From positions 62,001 through 126,000 of the forward strand of contig WBUH01000009.1 in the NCBI GenBank assembly GCA_008933805.1: DNA of 64,000 bases. Direction: 5' to 3'. Numbering within the stretch: the stretch's first letter is position 1; each line of letters begins with the position of its first letter. The notes below the pieces were generated by a model, which was not told where the DNA came from, did no database searches, and was given only the letters and a program-made list of their open reading frames with translations. The stretch is from Bacteroidota bacterium (GTDB lineage Bacteria; Bacteroidota; Bacteroidia; UBA8524). Shown here in pieces: positions 25,217 through 33,466 of this stretch. Both the position numbers and the translations under genes were made by a program.

Positions 25217-25258
25217 GTAAGTAAACGCTTACATTTTAATTTGTAAGCAAATACTTAC
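25217..25258. promoter_or_regulatory. Paired 16-bp palindromic operators upstream of ArsR gene
   Basis: GTAAGTAAACGCTTAC (25217-25232) and GTAAGCAAATACTTAC (25243-25258) share the form GTAAGyAAAyrCTTAC, with centres 26 bp apart. A -7-like TAATTTG lies between them. The second ends 6 nt before the ArsR ATG. Their placement suggests autorepression by the ArsR protein. Confidence 0.65.
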
Positions 25259-25264
25259 GTAATC

Positions 25265-25597
25265 ATGGCAGTAGCAGCACGCAGGGATACGTTTCAGGCA
25301 ATCGCAGATCCTACACGACGTAACATTATCAGCATGGTAGCACAACAACCCATGAACCTTAATACTATAGCTGAAAAGTTTGACGTGAGTAGGCCTGCTA
25401 TTTCACAGCATATTAAAATACTAACCGAGTGCGGCCTTGTGGTGATTAAACCCCTTGGAAGAGAACGGTTTTGTTATATACAAGCCGACAAGCTGAAGGA
25501 AGTGAACGATTGGTTAGAGCCGTTTAAAAAAATGTGGGAAGAACGCTTTGACAGATTGGAGGAATTACTTAACGAAATGAAAAAGCAAAAAAAATAA
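25265..25597 (+). CDS. ArsR-family winged-helix regulator
   Basis: The 110-residue protein begins with RRDTFQAIADPTRRNIISMV and has the recognition helix region FDVSRPAISQHIKILTECGLV. It lacks the Cys pair of metal sensors and belongs to the group whose genes precede SRPBCC (AHSA1) proteins. It is followed after 4 nt and 5 nt by two such genes, which it probably represses together with itself through the palindromes upstream. Confidence 0.92.
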   Translation: MAVAARRDTFQAIADPTRRNIISMVAQQPMNLNTIAEKFDVSRPAISQHIKILTECGLVVIKPLGRERFCYIQADKLKEVNDWLEPFKKMWEERFDRLEELLNEMKKQKK

Positions 25598-25601
25598 ACG
25601 C

Positions 25602-26105
25602 ATGGAAAAGACAACTTATACCAAGTATGATGACAAGAAGCAAATTCTTGTGAAACGTGAGTTTAATGCCGAAGTACCTATGGTATGGAAAGCATGGACA
25701 GAACCACAACATTTGGATAAATGGTGGGCACCAAGACCGTGGAAAAATGAAACTAAGAGCATGAATTTTAGCAATGGGGGTAACTGGTTGTACAGTATGG
25801 AGGGGCCTGCGGGAGAAAAGCATTGGGCTAAAATGAAGTATGATAACATAATAACACACAAGGGGTACGATGCGGTTGATGCTTTTTGTGATGAGGAAGG
25901 GAATGAAAATTTGGAGTTGCCGGGTAGTAATTGGGAGGTGCGCTTTGATGGCGAAGCAGAGTTAACAAAGGTGGACGTGATGATAACTTTTGCATCGACA
26001 GAGGCAATGGAAATGACTGTTCAAATGGGCTTTAAAGAAGGGTTTGCTATGGCACACAATACCCTTGATGAAGTTTTGGAAGCACTTAAAAACAATAACG
26101 AATAA
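25602..26105 (+). CDS. SRPBCC / AHSA1-domain protein
   Basis: The 167-residue START-like domain protein has the family markers REFNAEVPMVWKAWTEPQHLDKWW near residue 20 and a C-terminal helix QMGFKEGFAMAHNTLDEVLEAL. The hydrophobic cavity of this fold binds lipids or other ligands; the ligand is unknown. It is the second gene of the ArsR operon and is paralogous to the next gene, which suggests an old duplication. Confidence 0.88.
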   Translation: MEKTTYTKYDDKKQILVKREFNAEVPMVWKAWTEPQHLDKWWAPRPWKNETKSMNFSNGGNWLYSMEGPAGEKHWAKMKYDNIITHKGYDAVDAFCDEEGNENLELPGSNWEVRFDGEAELTKVDVMITFASTEAMEMTVQMGFKEGFAMAHNTLDEVLEALKNNNE

Positions 26106-26110
26106 AAATT

Positions 26111-26611
26111 ATGGCAGCTACTACAAACTACGAAACAAAAATTACTGCTGAAGCAGGAAAACAGGAGTTTTTTATTACTCGTGAATTTGATGCTCCGCGT
26201 GAATTGGTGTACAAAGCACACACCGATGCTGATTTAATTGTTAAATGGTTAGGACCGCGGGATTTAAATATGCGGGTTGATAAGTTTGATGCCCGCAACG
26301 GTGGTGAGTACAGGTATGTACATTACCGTAAACCCGAAGCCGAATACGGTTTTAAAGGGGTGTTTCATGAATGTGTTGCTCCTGAGAGAATCATTCAGAC
26401 ATTTGAGTTTGAAGGGTTACCCGAGAAAGGCCATGTGTGTTTAGAGACCATTCGGTTTGAGGAGTTACCAAACGATCGCACCCGTTTGGTGATACAAGAT
26501 GTATTTCAGTCGGTTGAAGACCGTGACGCAGCTTTACAGTCGGGCATGGAACAAGGAATTAACGAAAGCTACATGCGCCTTGATGAATTAATAGCCGGCG
26601 GAATAAAATAA
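26111..26611 (+). CDS. SRPBCC / AHSA1-domain protein (paralogue)
   Basis: This 166-residue protein has the same fold as its neighbour. Markers are REFDAPRELVYKAHTDADLIVKWLGP, then GGEYRYVHY and the C-terminal GMEQGINESYMRLDELI. The 5-nt gap places it in the ArsR operon. The ligand and role are unknown. A terminator hairpin follows 25 nt after the stop. Confidence 0.88.
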   Translation: MAATTNYETKITAEAGKQEFFITREFDAPRELVYKAHTDADLIVKWLGPRDLNMRVDKFDARNGGEYRYVHYRKPEAEYGFKGVFHECVAPERIIQTFEFEGLPEKGHVCLETIRFEELPNDRTRLVIQDVFQSVEDRDAALQSGMEQGINESYMRLDELIAGGIK

Positions 26612-26636
26612 ACGAATTGCAAACTATGAAAACAAA

Positions 26637-26664
26637 GAAGGCTGCCTATTATGTGGCAGCCTTC
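26637..26664. terminator. Bidirectional terminator between convergent operons
   Basis: GAAGGCTGCC and GGCAGCCTTC form a perfect 10-bp stem with an 8-nt loop. On the minus strand it is followed by TTTGTTTTC, so it best serves the thioredoxin-rhodanese gene, but it lies between two convergent genes. Confidence 0.75.
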
Positions 26665-26689
26665 ACTATTTATAACTAACGTGGCAGAA

Positions 26690-27439
26690 CTATAGTTTTG
26701 TACCGCTTAATAAAGCAGCTTCATCAATAAGCCCCTTGTGGCTCCATACCAGTTTACCTTTGTGGTACAATTCAAGCACGGGTATTTCACTAAATCCCTT
26801 TTGCTGCATTAACAAGGGGTTTTCATCGGCATCCACTTTCAAAAGGGTCAGCTTATCCTTTTTATCGGCAGCAACCTTATCCAGCATAGGAGCCATCTGG
26901 ATACAAGGCTTGCACCAGGTAGCATGGTAATCAACCAACACATAGTTTTCAGTGGTAACCTTTTTCAAAAACTCCTCTTGCGTCATGCCTTGTTTTTTAG
27001 GAGTAGCACTCCCTGTTTCAAGGTTTTTGCCTGCCGCCTGCCATTTTAAAACACCGCCCTTTAATTCATACACAGTTGCAAACCCTTGCGCACGCATATA
27101 GTCGGCAGCGCTTTCACTGCGGCTGCCGGCCAAGCAATACACAAAAACGGGCTTGGTTTTATCAAGTGCGCCTACCGCTTGTTCAAAATCGTCACCGTTT
27201 ACATTTATGTTTACGGCGTTAGCAATATGCCCGCCAGTATACTCATCGGGAGTTCTCACATCAATCAGCTGGGCATCTGTTGTTTGTGTAAGCAGCTTTT
27301 CAAACTCCTCAACAGCAACTTTACCGCCCTTGGCAGCTATGGTACTGTCTTTTTGCTTTGTATTTTGGCACGATGCAGCACTAATACTGATAAACAGCAC
27401 GGCTACAAATAGCAGTGGATTAAAAACGTATTTATTCAT
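26690..27439 (-). CDS. Exported rhodanese-thioredoxin fusion protein
   Basis: The signal sequence ends in AASCQN and could be processed as a lipoprotein. A rhodanese domain (about residues 40-135) has active-site Cys in VYCLAGSRSE. A thioredoxin domain (about 150-249) has the WCKPC active site and IPVLELYHKGK. The protein would carry sulfane sulfur or reduce disulfides/persulfides in the periplasm. The ATG at 27439 is chosen; another lies two codons upstream. It is the last gene of the minus-strand rhodanese operon, about 100 nt beyond the previous one. Confidence 0.88.
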   Translation of the reverse strand: MNKYVFNPLLFVAVLFISISAASCQNTKQKDSTIAAKGGKVAVEEFEKLLTQTTDAQLIDVRTPDEYTGGHIANAVNINVNGDDFEQAVGALDKTKPVFVYCLAGSRSESAADYMRAQGFATVYELKGGVLKWQAAGKNLETGSATPKKQGMTQEEFLKKVTTENYVLVDYHATWCKPCIQMAPMLDKVAADKKDKLTLLKVDADENPLLMQQKGFSEIPVLELYHKGKLVWSHKGLIDEAALLSGTKL

Positions 27440-27543
27440 ACACATTAAAGCTAAACGTTTTGTTTAATAATTTGTTTTAGAGGGGTTAAGACACACTACC
27501 ATTCAGCTTAAAACTGAACCAATGTAGTTAAAGCTTCAACAAC

Positions 27544-27804
27544 TTATTTGATTTCTTCGTAAGTAGTTTCCTTGGATGTGTTATTACTTTTCAAGTCCTC
27601 TTTATAGCGGGGTACACCGCAACCGTTAGGTCCGCAGCCACTTGCATTTAGCAAGCCTTGTAGTATAAAAAGTCCTCCAAAAATAGCAAGCATTATGCTG
27701 GCGGCTTGTATGCCTTGTATTAACACTACAACACCCAGTACCAAACGTATAATGCGTGTAAACCCCCATTGGCTCAACACTTGTGATTTTATGAAATTGA
27801 GCAT
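27544..27804 (-). CDS. Small membrane protein with CGPNGC motif (DUF2892-like)
   Basis: The 86-residue protein has two membrane helices (about residues 17-55: IIRLVLGVVVLIQGIQ and ASIMLAIFGGLFILQGLL). A Cys motif NASGCGPNGCGVPR follows, then a polar tail. Proteins of this type accompany rhodanese genes in many Bacteroidota, and the paired cysteines may carry sulfur, an inference from context. It starts 2 nt after the stop of the upstream rhodanese gene and is surely co-transcribed. Confidence 0.78.
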   Translation of the reverse strand: MLNFIKSQVLSQWGFTRIIRLVLGVVVLIQGIQAASIMLAIFGGLFILQGLLNASGCGPNGCGVPRYKEDLKSNNTSKETTYEEIK

Positions 27805-27806
27805 GT

Positions 27807-28124
27807 TTATTTTACAAAACGGTTTACACTACTCCAACTGCCGCCATTGTGTACATTGGTAAAACCGGCACTTTTGAGTGTTACTTTAGCCGATGCACTG
27901 CGCATACCCGATGCACAACAGGTAATGATGGGTTGGTCTTTACTCTTAAACTTTTTAAGGTTGTTTCTAAGCTGGTCAAGAGGGATATTTATTGAGCCTG
28001 CCACGTGGCCGCCTGCATATTCGCCTTTGGTGCGCACATCCACTATAACCGCACCATTGTTAATCAATTCTCCCAAATCTACTTTTGGGCCAATTCCTAA
28101 AATATTTTTAATCAGTTGTATCAT
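27807..28124 (-). CDS. Single-domain rhodanese sulfurtransferase
   Basis: The 105-residue protein is one rhodanese domain: GAVIVDVRTKGEYAGGHVAGSINIP, then active-site loop TCCASGMRSASA with the nucleophilic Cys. It has no signal peptide but a short amphipathic N terminus (MIQLIKNILGIG). It transfers sulfane sulfur to an acceptor. It is part of the six-gene operon and has a paralogue immediately upstream. Confidence 0.92.
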   Translation of the reverse strand: MIQLIKNILGIGPKVDLGELINNGAVIVDVRTKGEYAGGHVAGSINIPLDQLRNNLKKFKSKDQPIITCCASGMRSASAKVTLKSAGFTNVHNGGSWSSVNRFVK

Positions 28125-28182
28125 TTCAATTTTGTTTTTCGGGATAATTACAAACCTACCAAGTAGGGTATTAAGTTGATGC

Positions 28183-28464
28183 TTACAGTTTACTAATTAT
28201 ATAATTAACATCCAGCCACGAGCCGCCGTTTACGCACTCAATTCCGTTTTGTTTTAAAAACATAGTAGCTTGCCCGCTACGGTTACCCGATGCACAGCAA
28301 AGTACAATGTTTTGCATGGTTTTAAATTCATCCAAGCGATGAGGAACTTCGTTTAGGGGAATATTTACACTTCCGGCAACATTACCGCCCATAAACTCGG
28401 CAGGAGTGCGAACATCAATAATGGTAACCTCGCTGCCTTTAATTTTAGAAATCACGTTTTCCAT
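28183..28464 (-). CDS. Single-domain rhodanese sulfurtransferase (paralogue)
   Basis: The 93-residue rhodanese domain has IIDVRTPAEFMGGNVAGSVNIP and active loop LCCASGNRSGQA. The double Cys in the loop is shared with its downstream paralogue (CCASG), pointing to a tandem duplication. It is cytoplasmic, having no signal peptide. It starts 15 nt after the DUF6132 gene. Confidence 0.92.
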   Translation of the reverse strand: MENVISKIKGSEVTIIDVRTPAEFMGGNVAGSVNIPLNEVPHRLDEFKTMQNIVLCCASGNRSGQATMFLKQNGIECVNGGSWLDVNYIISKL

Positions 28465-28479
28465 GTTATTTCAGATTTA

Positions 28480-28692
28480 TTAATAAGTATTCTTTTTTGT
28501 TTCTTTTTTAAAGCTGCTAAACAACAGCCAGCCTACTAATGCGCCGTACACGGTGCTATTAAAAGGGTTTGATGTAATAGCACAGGTGCCGGTAATACAC
28601 CCAATTTGGTTCCAGTATAGCCAACCGGCACCTGCGCCCGTTACTAATCCTGTCAACGGTAGTTTGTGACGGATTAAAAATCGTTTTATCAT
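28480..28692 (-). CDS. DUF6132 family small membrane protein
   Basis: The ATG at 28692 overlaps the last base of the upstream stop (TAATG), giving 70 residues. It has two membrane helices around GLVTGAGAGWLYW and VYGALVGWLLFSSF, with the family motif GCITGTCAITSNPFNS between them. The Cys-x4-Cys pair lies at the membrane face. Such proteins travel with rhodanese and YeeE/YedE-type sulfur genes in Bacteroidota; the function is unknown. Confidence 0.82.
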   Translation of the reverse strand: MIKRFLIRHKLPLTGLVTGAGAGWLYWNQIGCITGTCAITSNPFNSTVYGALVGWLLFSSFKKETKKNTY

Positions 28693-30104
28693 TATTTTGA
28701 AGCAGTGGGGCAAACGTATGCAGTACGGGCAATCGGTGTTTCTTTAATGGCCGTAAAACCGCCTTCAACATTTATCATGTTGGCATATCCGCGTGCCTTA
28801 AGTATTGATGCTGCAATCACCGAGCGGTACCCTCCTGCACAGTGCAGGTAAAAAGTTTCGTTTTGAGGGAAACCGGCCATGTTTTCGCTGATATAATCCA
28901 AAGGGATATTTAAAGCGTTTATTACGTGTTCGGCTTCGTATTCACCTGTTTTGCGTACGTCCACAATCGGCATAGGTTGCAGGCTTTGGCGGTGAGCAAA
29001 CTCAAACGCTGATATGGTTTCAATTTCATCTGTTTCTTTGCCCTCGGCGCGCCAAGCTTCAAAGCCGCCCTTTAGGTAGCCCAATACATTGTCGTACCCT
29101 ACGCGAGCCAAACGTGTAACCACCTCTTCTTCTCTGCCCGGCTCACAAACCAGCAACAAGGGTTGTTTCACATCGGTAATTAATGCACCCACCCAAGGGG
29201 CAAAGTTTCCGTTTATGCCAATGTTTATGCTATTGGGAATAAATCCGCTTACAAAATCCTCCGGGTTACGTGTATCAATAATCAACGCACCGGTTTCGTT
29301 GGCAGCAGCCTCAAAAGCGGCAACGGATAACGCGCTTTGTCCGCGTTGCAGCACTTTGTTAATGGCCTCGTACCCTTCTTTATTCATGCGGGCATTTTGC
29401 GGAAAATAAACAGGTGGGGGTAACAGTCCGTCGGTAACTTCTTTCACAAACTCCTCTTTCGTCATAGTAGCCCTAAGTGCGTAGTTGGTTTGTTTTTGTG
29501 CTCCGATGGTAGAAACCGTTTCTTTGCTCATGTTTTTGCCACAGGCAGAACCTGCGCCGTGTGCGGGATAAACTATCACTTCATCAGGCAAATTCATTAC
29601 TTTAGTGCGTAATGATTCGTATAACAAGCCTGCCAATTCTTCTTTTGTTAAGTTGGCCGCTTTTTGTGCTAAATCAGGACGACCAACGTCGCCAATGAAT
29701 AAGGTATCACCAGTGAACAATGCATTGGGAGTGCCGTTTTCATCTTTCAACAAAAAACAACTCGATTCCATAGTATGTCCGGGTGTGTGCAACACCTCAA
29801 TACGTACCTTGCCCAAAGTAAGTTCCTCGCCGTCTGTAGCTACGTAAGCATCAAAAGCAGGTTTTGCAGTGGGGCCGTACACAATTTTTGCGCCTGTGGC
29901 TTTGGCCAAATCAATATGACCAGAGACAAAATCGGCATGAAAGTGCGTTTCAAGCACATATTTAATCGTTACGCCGTCTTTTTCGGCACGTTCAATATAG
30001 GGTTGTATTTCGCGCAAAGGGTCGATAATGGCAGCTTCGTTGCCCGAAACAATGTAGTAGGCACCTTGTGCAAGGCAGCCGGTGTATATCTGTTCTATTT
30101 TCAT
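28692..30104 (-). CDS. Persulfide dioxygenase-like MBL-fold / double rhodanese fusion
   Basis: An N-terminal metallo-beta-lactamase domain (about residues 1-235) resembles ETHE1-type persulfide dioxygenases: THFHADFVSGH at 53-63, HTPGHT and FTGDTLFIGDVGRPDL provide the His/Asp iron ligands. Two rhodanese domains follow, at about 265-355 (active loop LVCEPGREEE) and 370-465 (loop LHCAGGYRS). The enzyme would oxidise a persulfide to sulfite and pass or receive sulfur by the rhodanese domains. It is the first gene of the operon. Confidence 0.92.
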   Translation of the reverse strand: MKIEQIYTGCLAQGAYYIVSGNEAAIIDPLREIQPYIERAEKDGVTIKYVLETHFHADFVSGHIDLAKATGAKIVYGPTAKPAFDAYVATDGEELTLGKVRIEVLHTPGHTMESSCFLLKDENGTPNALFTGDTLFIGDVGRPDLAQKAANLTKEELAGLLYESLRTKVMNLPDEVIVYPAHGAGSACGKNMSKETVSTIGAQKQTNYALRATMTKEEFVKEVTDGLLPPPVYFPQNARMNKEGYEAINKVLQRGQSALSVAAFEAAANETGALIIDTRNPEDFVSGFIPNSINIGINGNFAPWVGALITDVKQPLLLVCEPGREEEVVTRLARVGYDNVLGYLKGGFEAWRAEGKETDEIETISAFEFAHRQSLQPMPIVDVRKTGEYEAEHVINALNIPLDYISENMAGFPQNETFYLHCAGGYRSVIAASILKARGYANMINVEGGFTAIKETPIARTAYVCPTASK

Positions 30105-30237
30105 AGCGATATTATTTTATTTCTGAATTGTGGTACAAAGTTCCGAAGCCTGTTACAACTGTTTTGTGATAATTGTTGGATAGCGGCATGATAAAAATCA
30201 GTTATTGCACAAACAGCCGTTCAATGCCTGCTAATAC

Positions 30238-30245
30238 TATATTTG
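30238..30245 (+). promoter_or_regulatory. -7 box TATATTTG, leaderless start
   Basis: This exact TAnnTTTG match ends only 4 nt before the ATG at 30250, so transcription would begin at or inside the start codon. It is preceded by ATGCCTGCTAATA (30223-30235), a 13-mer also found at the rimO promoter (6407-6419). Confidence 0.5.
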
Positions 30246-30249
30246 TGTA

Positions 30250-30762
30250 ATGGATACCAAACAGATTTTTGCCGAGTTTAAAGCACAAATAACCCTGCGG
30301 ATGGGAGAAAATATTCCGCGCGTTGAGAAATGCCTTGCTGAATTGAGCGAAGAGGAAGTGTGGCAAACACCTAACGGCAACCTGAACAGCGTAGCCAATT
30401 TGATATTACACCTTTGCGGAAACACCACTCAATACATTTTATCATCAATAGGAGGGGAAGAAGATAAGCGCACAAGGGATGAGGAGTTTGCAGCAAAAGG
30501 AGGGTATACCAAGACTCAGTTAGGGAAAAAGTTTTCAAACACAGTAACCAAATCCATTGAGGTGATTAATGCTGCAAGCCCAGAGGAATTGATGCGCGTG
30601 CGAAATGTGCAGGGATTTAAACTAACGGGTATGGGCAATGCCATCCACGTGGCTGAACATCTATCATACCATACAGGGCAAATTGCTTTTTTAACCAAGC
30701 TATTGAAGAATAAAGATTTAGGCTTTTATGCCAACATGGATTTGAACGTAAAGAATGAATAG
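30250..30762 (+). CDS. DinB-family (DUF1572-like) protein
   Basis: The 170-residue four-helix protein has His residues at positions typical of the DinB/YfiT metal site: LILHLCGNTTQ near residue 57 and HVAEHLSYHTGQIAF near residues 134-148. DinB proteins bind a divalent metal, and some act as thiol (bacillithiol) transferases, which would fit a genome with bshC, but the substrate is unknown here. It is divergent from the persulfide operon. Confidence 0.88.
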   Translation: MDTKQIFAEFKAQITLRMGENIPRVEKCLAELSEEEVWQTPNGNLNSVANLILHLCGNTTQYILSSIGGEEDKRTRDEEFAAKGGYTKTQLGKKFSNTVTKSIEVINAASPEELMRVRNVQGFKLTGMGNAIHVAEHLSYHTGQIAFLTKLLKNKDLGFYANMDLNVKNE

Positions 30763-30788
30763 CAACGGGTTTTATACCCATTGTATAA

Positions 30789-32177
30789 TTATAGTTCTTC
30801 GTCGCCCGTTTGGTTTTTAAAATCGATGCCCATTCCGGCCAGTCGTTTGTGATAAATCGAATACCGCTCGAAAGAACGGGTTACAAAGTATGAAATGGCC
30901 ACTACAATCATCAACGGCACAAACAGCGCGTACCCGCCTGTTACCTCGGCAATCAAAAATATCCCTGTGAGCGGGGCATGCACTACACCGGCTACTACAC
31001 CGGCCATACCCGCCACAATAAAGTTTGATTCTTGCAAAGTCATTAATCCCGTAAGGTTTATAAAACGGGCAAAAACAAAGCCGGCCATCGCCCCCGTGAA
31101 CATACTGGGGCCGAATATTCCGCCGTTACCACCTGCACCCAACGTTAGTGCAGCCGCAATTACTTTTAAAAACATTATACCAACGGCAAAAGCAAGCAGC
31201 CACCAACCGCTGCCGATGTATTGGCTGAAAAATGAGTTGACACCCAGTTTGGTATCAGCGCCCTCCAGTAGGTTTTCAATCATTACATACCCCTCGCCAA
31301 ACAAAGGTGGGAATAGAAAGATAAGGGCACAAAGAGGGATACCTGCCAATAATATGCGCTTTACAGGATTTTGATAGGCAAAAAAGTGATGTTCGATTTT
31401 TAGCGATGTACGTATCATGTACACTGATAGCAATCCTACGCCGATGCCCAATAATATGTAAAACGGTATGGCGTTTAATTCCCATTTGTTGGTGATGAGG
31501 AAGAAAAACTTTTCAGGGTATAACAACTGTGAAACCACCGATGAAGTGGCGGTTGAAATAATCAACGGTATAATAAACGGGATGCTGAAATCAAACAGCA
31601 ATACTTCCAGTGCAAAAATCACCCCTGTGATAGGGCAGTTGAAAATGGCGGCTAACCCCGCTGCTGCTCCGCTTGCAAGTAGCAGTGTGCGGTCTTTATA
31701 ACCAATACGGAAGTTTTTTGCGATGGAACTGCCCGTAGCCGAACCACTGTTTACAATAGGAGCCTCAAGCCCAACGGAACCGCCCATACTAACCGTAATA
31801 GCGCTGGTGAGCAGGTGAGACCATATATTGTTTTTATCCAGATAGCTTTGGCGTTTTGCAATGCTGTATATTATTTGGGCTACCCCCGGTTGCAGGTTGC
31901 CTTTTAGCAGCCAGCGTACAATTATTACGGTAAGCGTAATACCAATAAGCGGGTAGATAAAAAACGAGTTTTGCAAAAATGAACCCTGAAGAGAGTTTGA
32001 GAGCAGGTGCTCAAAGAAGTTGGCGGTACGTTTAAGTGCAACTGCTGAAAGCCCTGCAACGATGCCAATAAGTATGCATAGAATGATAAGAAAATTACGG
32101 TGGTTAAGGTACTTCGATTGCCAATCGACATAGCTGTGCAATAAAAGTTTAACCCGTTTTTTGATATCAAAGTACAT
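30789..32177 (-). CDS. ClC-family chloride channel/antiporter
   Basis: The 462-residue protein has about ten membrane helices. Selectivity-filter motifs of the family are visible: GSVGLEAP (GxExP type with the gating Glu), GAGGNGGIFGPSMF, and a C-terminal GVVHAPLTGIFLIAEVTGGY. There are no CBS domains at the C terminus, in contrast to many ClC proteins. It moves chloride, probably in exchange for protons, across the inner membrane. It is convergent with the DinB gene and monocistronic. Confidence 0.92.
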   Translation of the reverse strand: MYFDIKKRVKLLLHSYVDWQSKYLNHRNFLIILCILIGIVAGLSAVALKRTANFFEHLLSNSLQGSFLQNSFFIYPLIGITLTVIIVRWLLKGNLQPGVAQIIYSIAKRQSYLDKNNIWSHLLTSAITVSMGGSVGLEAPIVNSGSATGSSIAKNFRIGYKDRTLLLASGAAAGLAAIFNCPITGVIFALEVLLFDFSIPFIIPLIISTATSSVVSQLLYPEKFFFLITNKWELNAIPFYILLGIGVGLLSVYMIRTSLKIEHHFFAYQNPVKRILLAGIPLCALIFLFPPLFGEGYVMIENLLEGADTKLGVNSFFSQYIGSGWWLLAFAVGIMFLKVIAAALTLGAGGNGGIFGPSMFTGAMAGFVFARFINLTGLMTLQESNFIVAGMAGVVAGVVHAPLTGIFLIAEVTGGYALFVPLMIVVAISYFVTRSFERYSIYHKRLAGMGIDFKNQTGDEEL

Positions 32178-32331
32178 GCGGCAAAAATAGGTTTTTTAGC
32201 TAAGCAGGCGGGCGATTACTATGTAATCTTATCACTACAATAGAGATAAGGGGCTAAAATTTAACACCAAGCATATTAATAATTTAAAAAAAAACGCACA
32301 TATTGTATTTATTAATCATACACATTAGCCT

Positions 32332-32919
32332 ATGAAAATCTCTGTTACTTATCAAGAAAATTACTCACGCGGCGATTTGTTGCTGCGTTCATTTTTCGGT
32401 GCATTTTACATTGTACTGCCACATGTTTTTATGTTGTTTTTTGCCCTTTTTTGGTCTTCAATCATTTCATTCATTTCGTTTTGGGTGATTTTGTTTACCG
32501 GAAACTATCCCCGCAGCTTTTGGGAATTTAATTTGGGGTTACAAAAGTGGAATCTGCGGTTAAATGCGGTGCTCAGTAATTTGGTTGACGGATACCCTGA
32601 TTTTTGGGTAAATAAAAACAACGACGATATGTTATCTAACATTGAGCTTGAATATCCCGAAACAAGCAATAGAGGTACTGTGTTGTTGCGTTTGCTATTC
32701 GGAGTGATATATGTTTACATACCTCACATGTTTGTTCTGCTTTTCAGAAGCATAGCAGGAAACGTTTTAATGTTTTTAGCTTGGTGGGTGGTTTTGTTTA
32801 CCGGTAAATACCCTCAAAGCTGGCACGAGTTTAACGTAGGTACACTGCGTTGGTCTACCCGTGTTGCATTATACATGAGTTACTTAACCGACGAATACCC
32901 TCCTTTTTCAGGACAATAA
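32332..32919 (+). CDS. DUF4389 protein with internal duplication
   Basis: The 195-residue membrane protein consists of two similar halves. Residues about 8-85 (RGDLLLRSFFGAFYIVLPH... FTGNYPRSFWEFN) and 110-190 (RGTVLLRLLFGVIYVYIPH... FTGKYPQSWHEFN) align along their whole length and correspond to one DUF4389 unit each. Each half has two or three helices. Function unknown. Two further envelope genes follow closely, and the three may form an operon. Confidence 0.82.
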   Translation: MKISVTYQENYSRGDLLLRSFFGAFYIVLPHVFMLFFALFWSSIISFISFWVILFTGNYPRSFWEFNLGLQKWNLRLNAVLSNLVDGYPDFWVNKNNDDMLSNIELEYPETSNRGTVLLRLLFGVIYVYIPHMFVLLFRSIAGNVLMFLAWWVVLFTGKYPQSWHEFNVGTLRWSTRVALYMSYLTDEYPPFSGQ

Positions 32920-32933
32920 TTTAAATTGCCAGA

Positions 32934-33464
32934 ATGGACGAAAGATACCATCCCATTCCGCAACCCGAAGAAATAAGCACCCGTGAGCGACAAGACGCGA
33001 TGGGTGCTTATTTAATGATGTTTGCCTCGTTAGGCGTTGGGTTGCCTTTACCGCTTATCAATTTATTGGCAGCGGTTATATACTATTTTGTAAACCGAAA
33101 AAAATCAAGGTTTATTCACTTCCACACTTTGCAGTCGCTGATATCTCAGCTGCCTACAAGTTTGCTGAATGCAGGTGCTGTGTTTTGGACTTTTTCAATC
33201 CTTACTTCTTCAGGCGTTACTGAAAATGTAGGGGAGGATTTTGACCCCGTTTTTAATTTTACCGATTTGTATTTCGGTTATATAATAATGGTGGTTATTG
33301 CCAACCTTGTGTATATAATTTTTAGCCTTATTGCAGCCGTTAGGGCATACAATGGCAGGTTTTATTACATGCTGTTTTTCGGAAGACTAGCTTATCACTA
33401 TGCGTACTCAAAACAAAGTACCATAGGCGAAGAAACTGTTTATACCAATCGTCCGCCGATGTAG
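32934..33464 (+). CDS. DUF4870/Tic20-like membrane protein
   Basis: The 176-residue protein has a polar N terminus (MDERYHPIPQPEEIS) and then three or four membrane helices. The FIHFHTLQSLISQ segment is the recurring motif of DUF4870 proteins, where it reads FVRFHALQALL or similar. Function unknown. It starts 14 nt after the DUF4389 gene and ends 2 nt before the M48 peptidase gene. Confidence 0.72.
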   Translation: MDERYHPIPQPEEISTRERQDAMGAYLMMFASLGVGLPLPLINLLAAVIYYFVNRKKSRFIHFHTLQSLISQLPTSLLNAGAVFWTFSILTSSGVTENVGEDFDPVFNFTDLYFGYIIMVVIANLVYIIFSLIAAVRAYNGRFYYMLFFGRLAYHYAYSKQSTIGEETVYTNRPPM

Positions 33465-33466
33465 TT

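Noticed and set aside
28692-30104. HADF instead of HADH in the metallo-beta-lactamase motif as a broken active site
   Set aside because: ETHE1-type persulfide dioxygenases bind one iron by two His and one Asp, all still available here, so the change need not affect activity.
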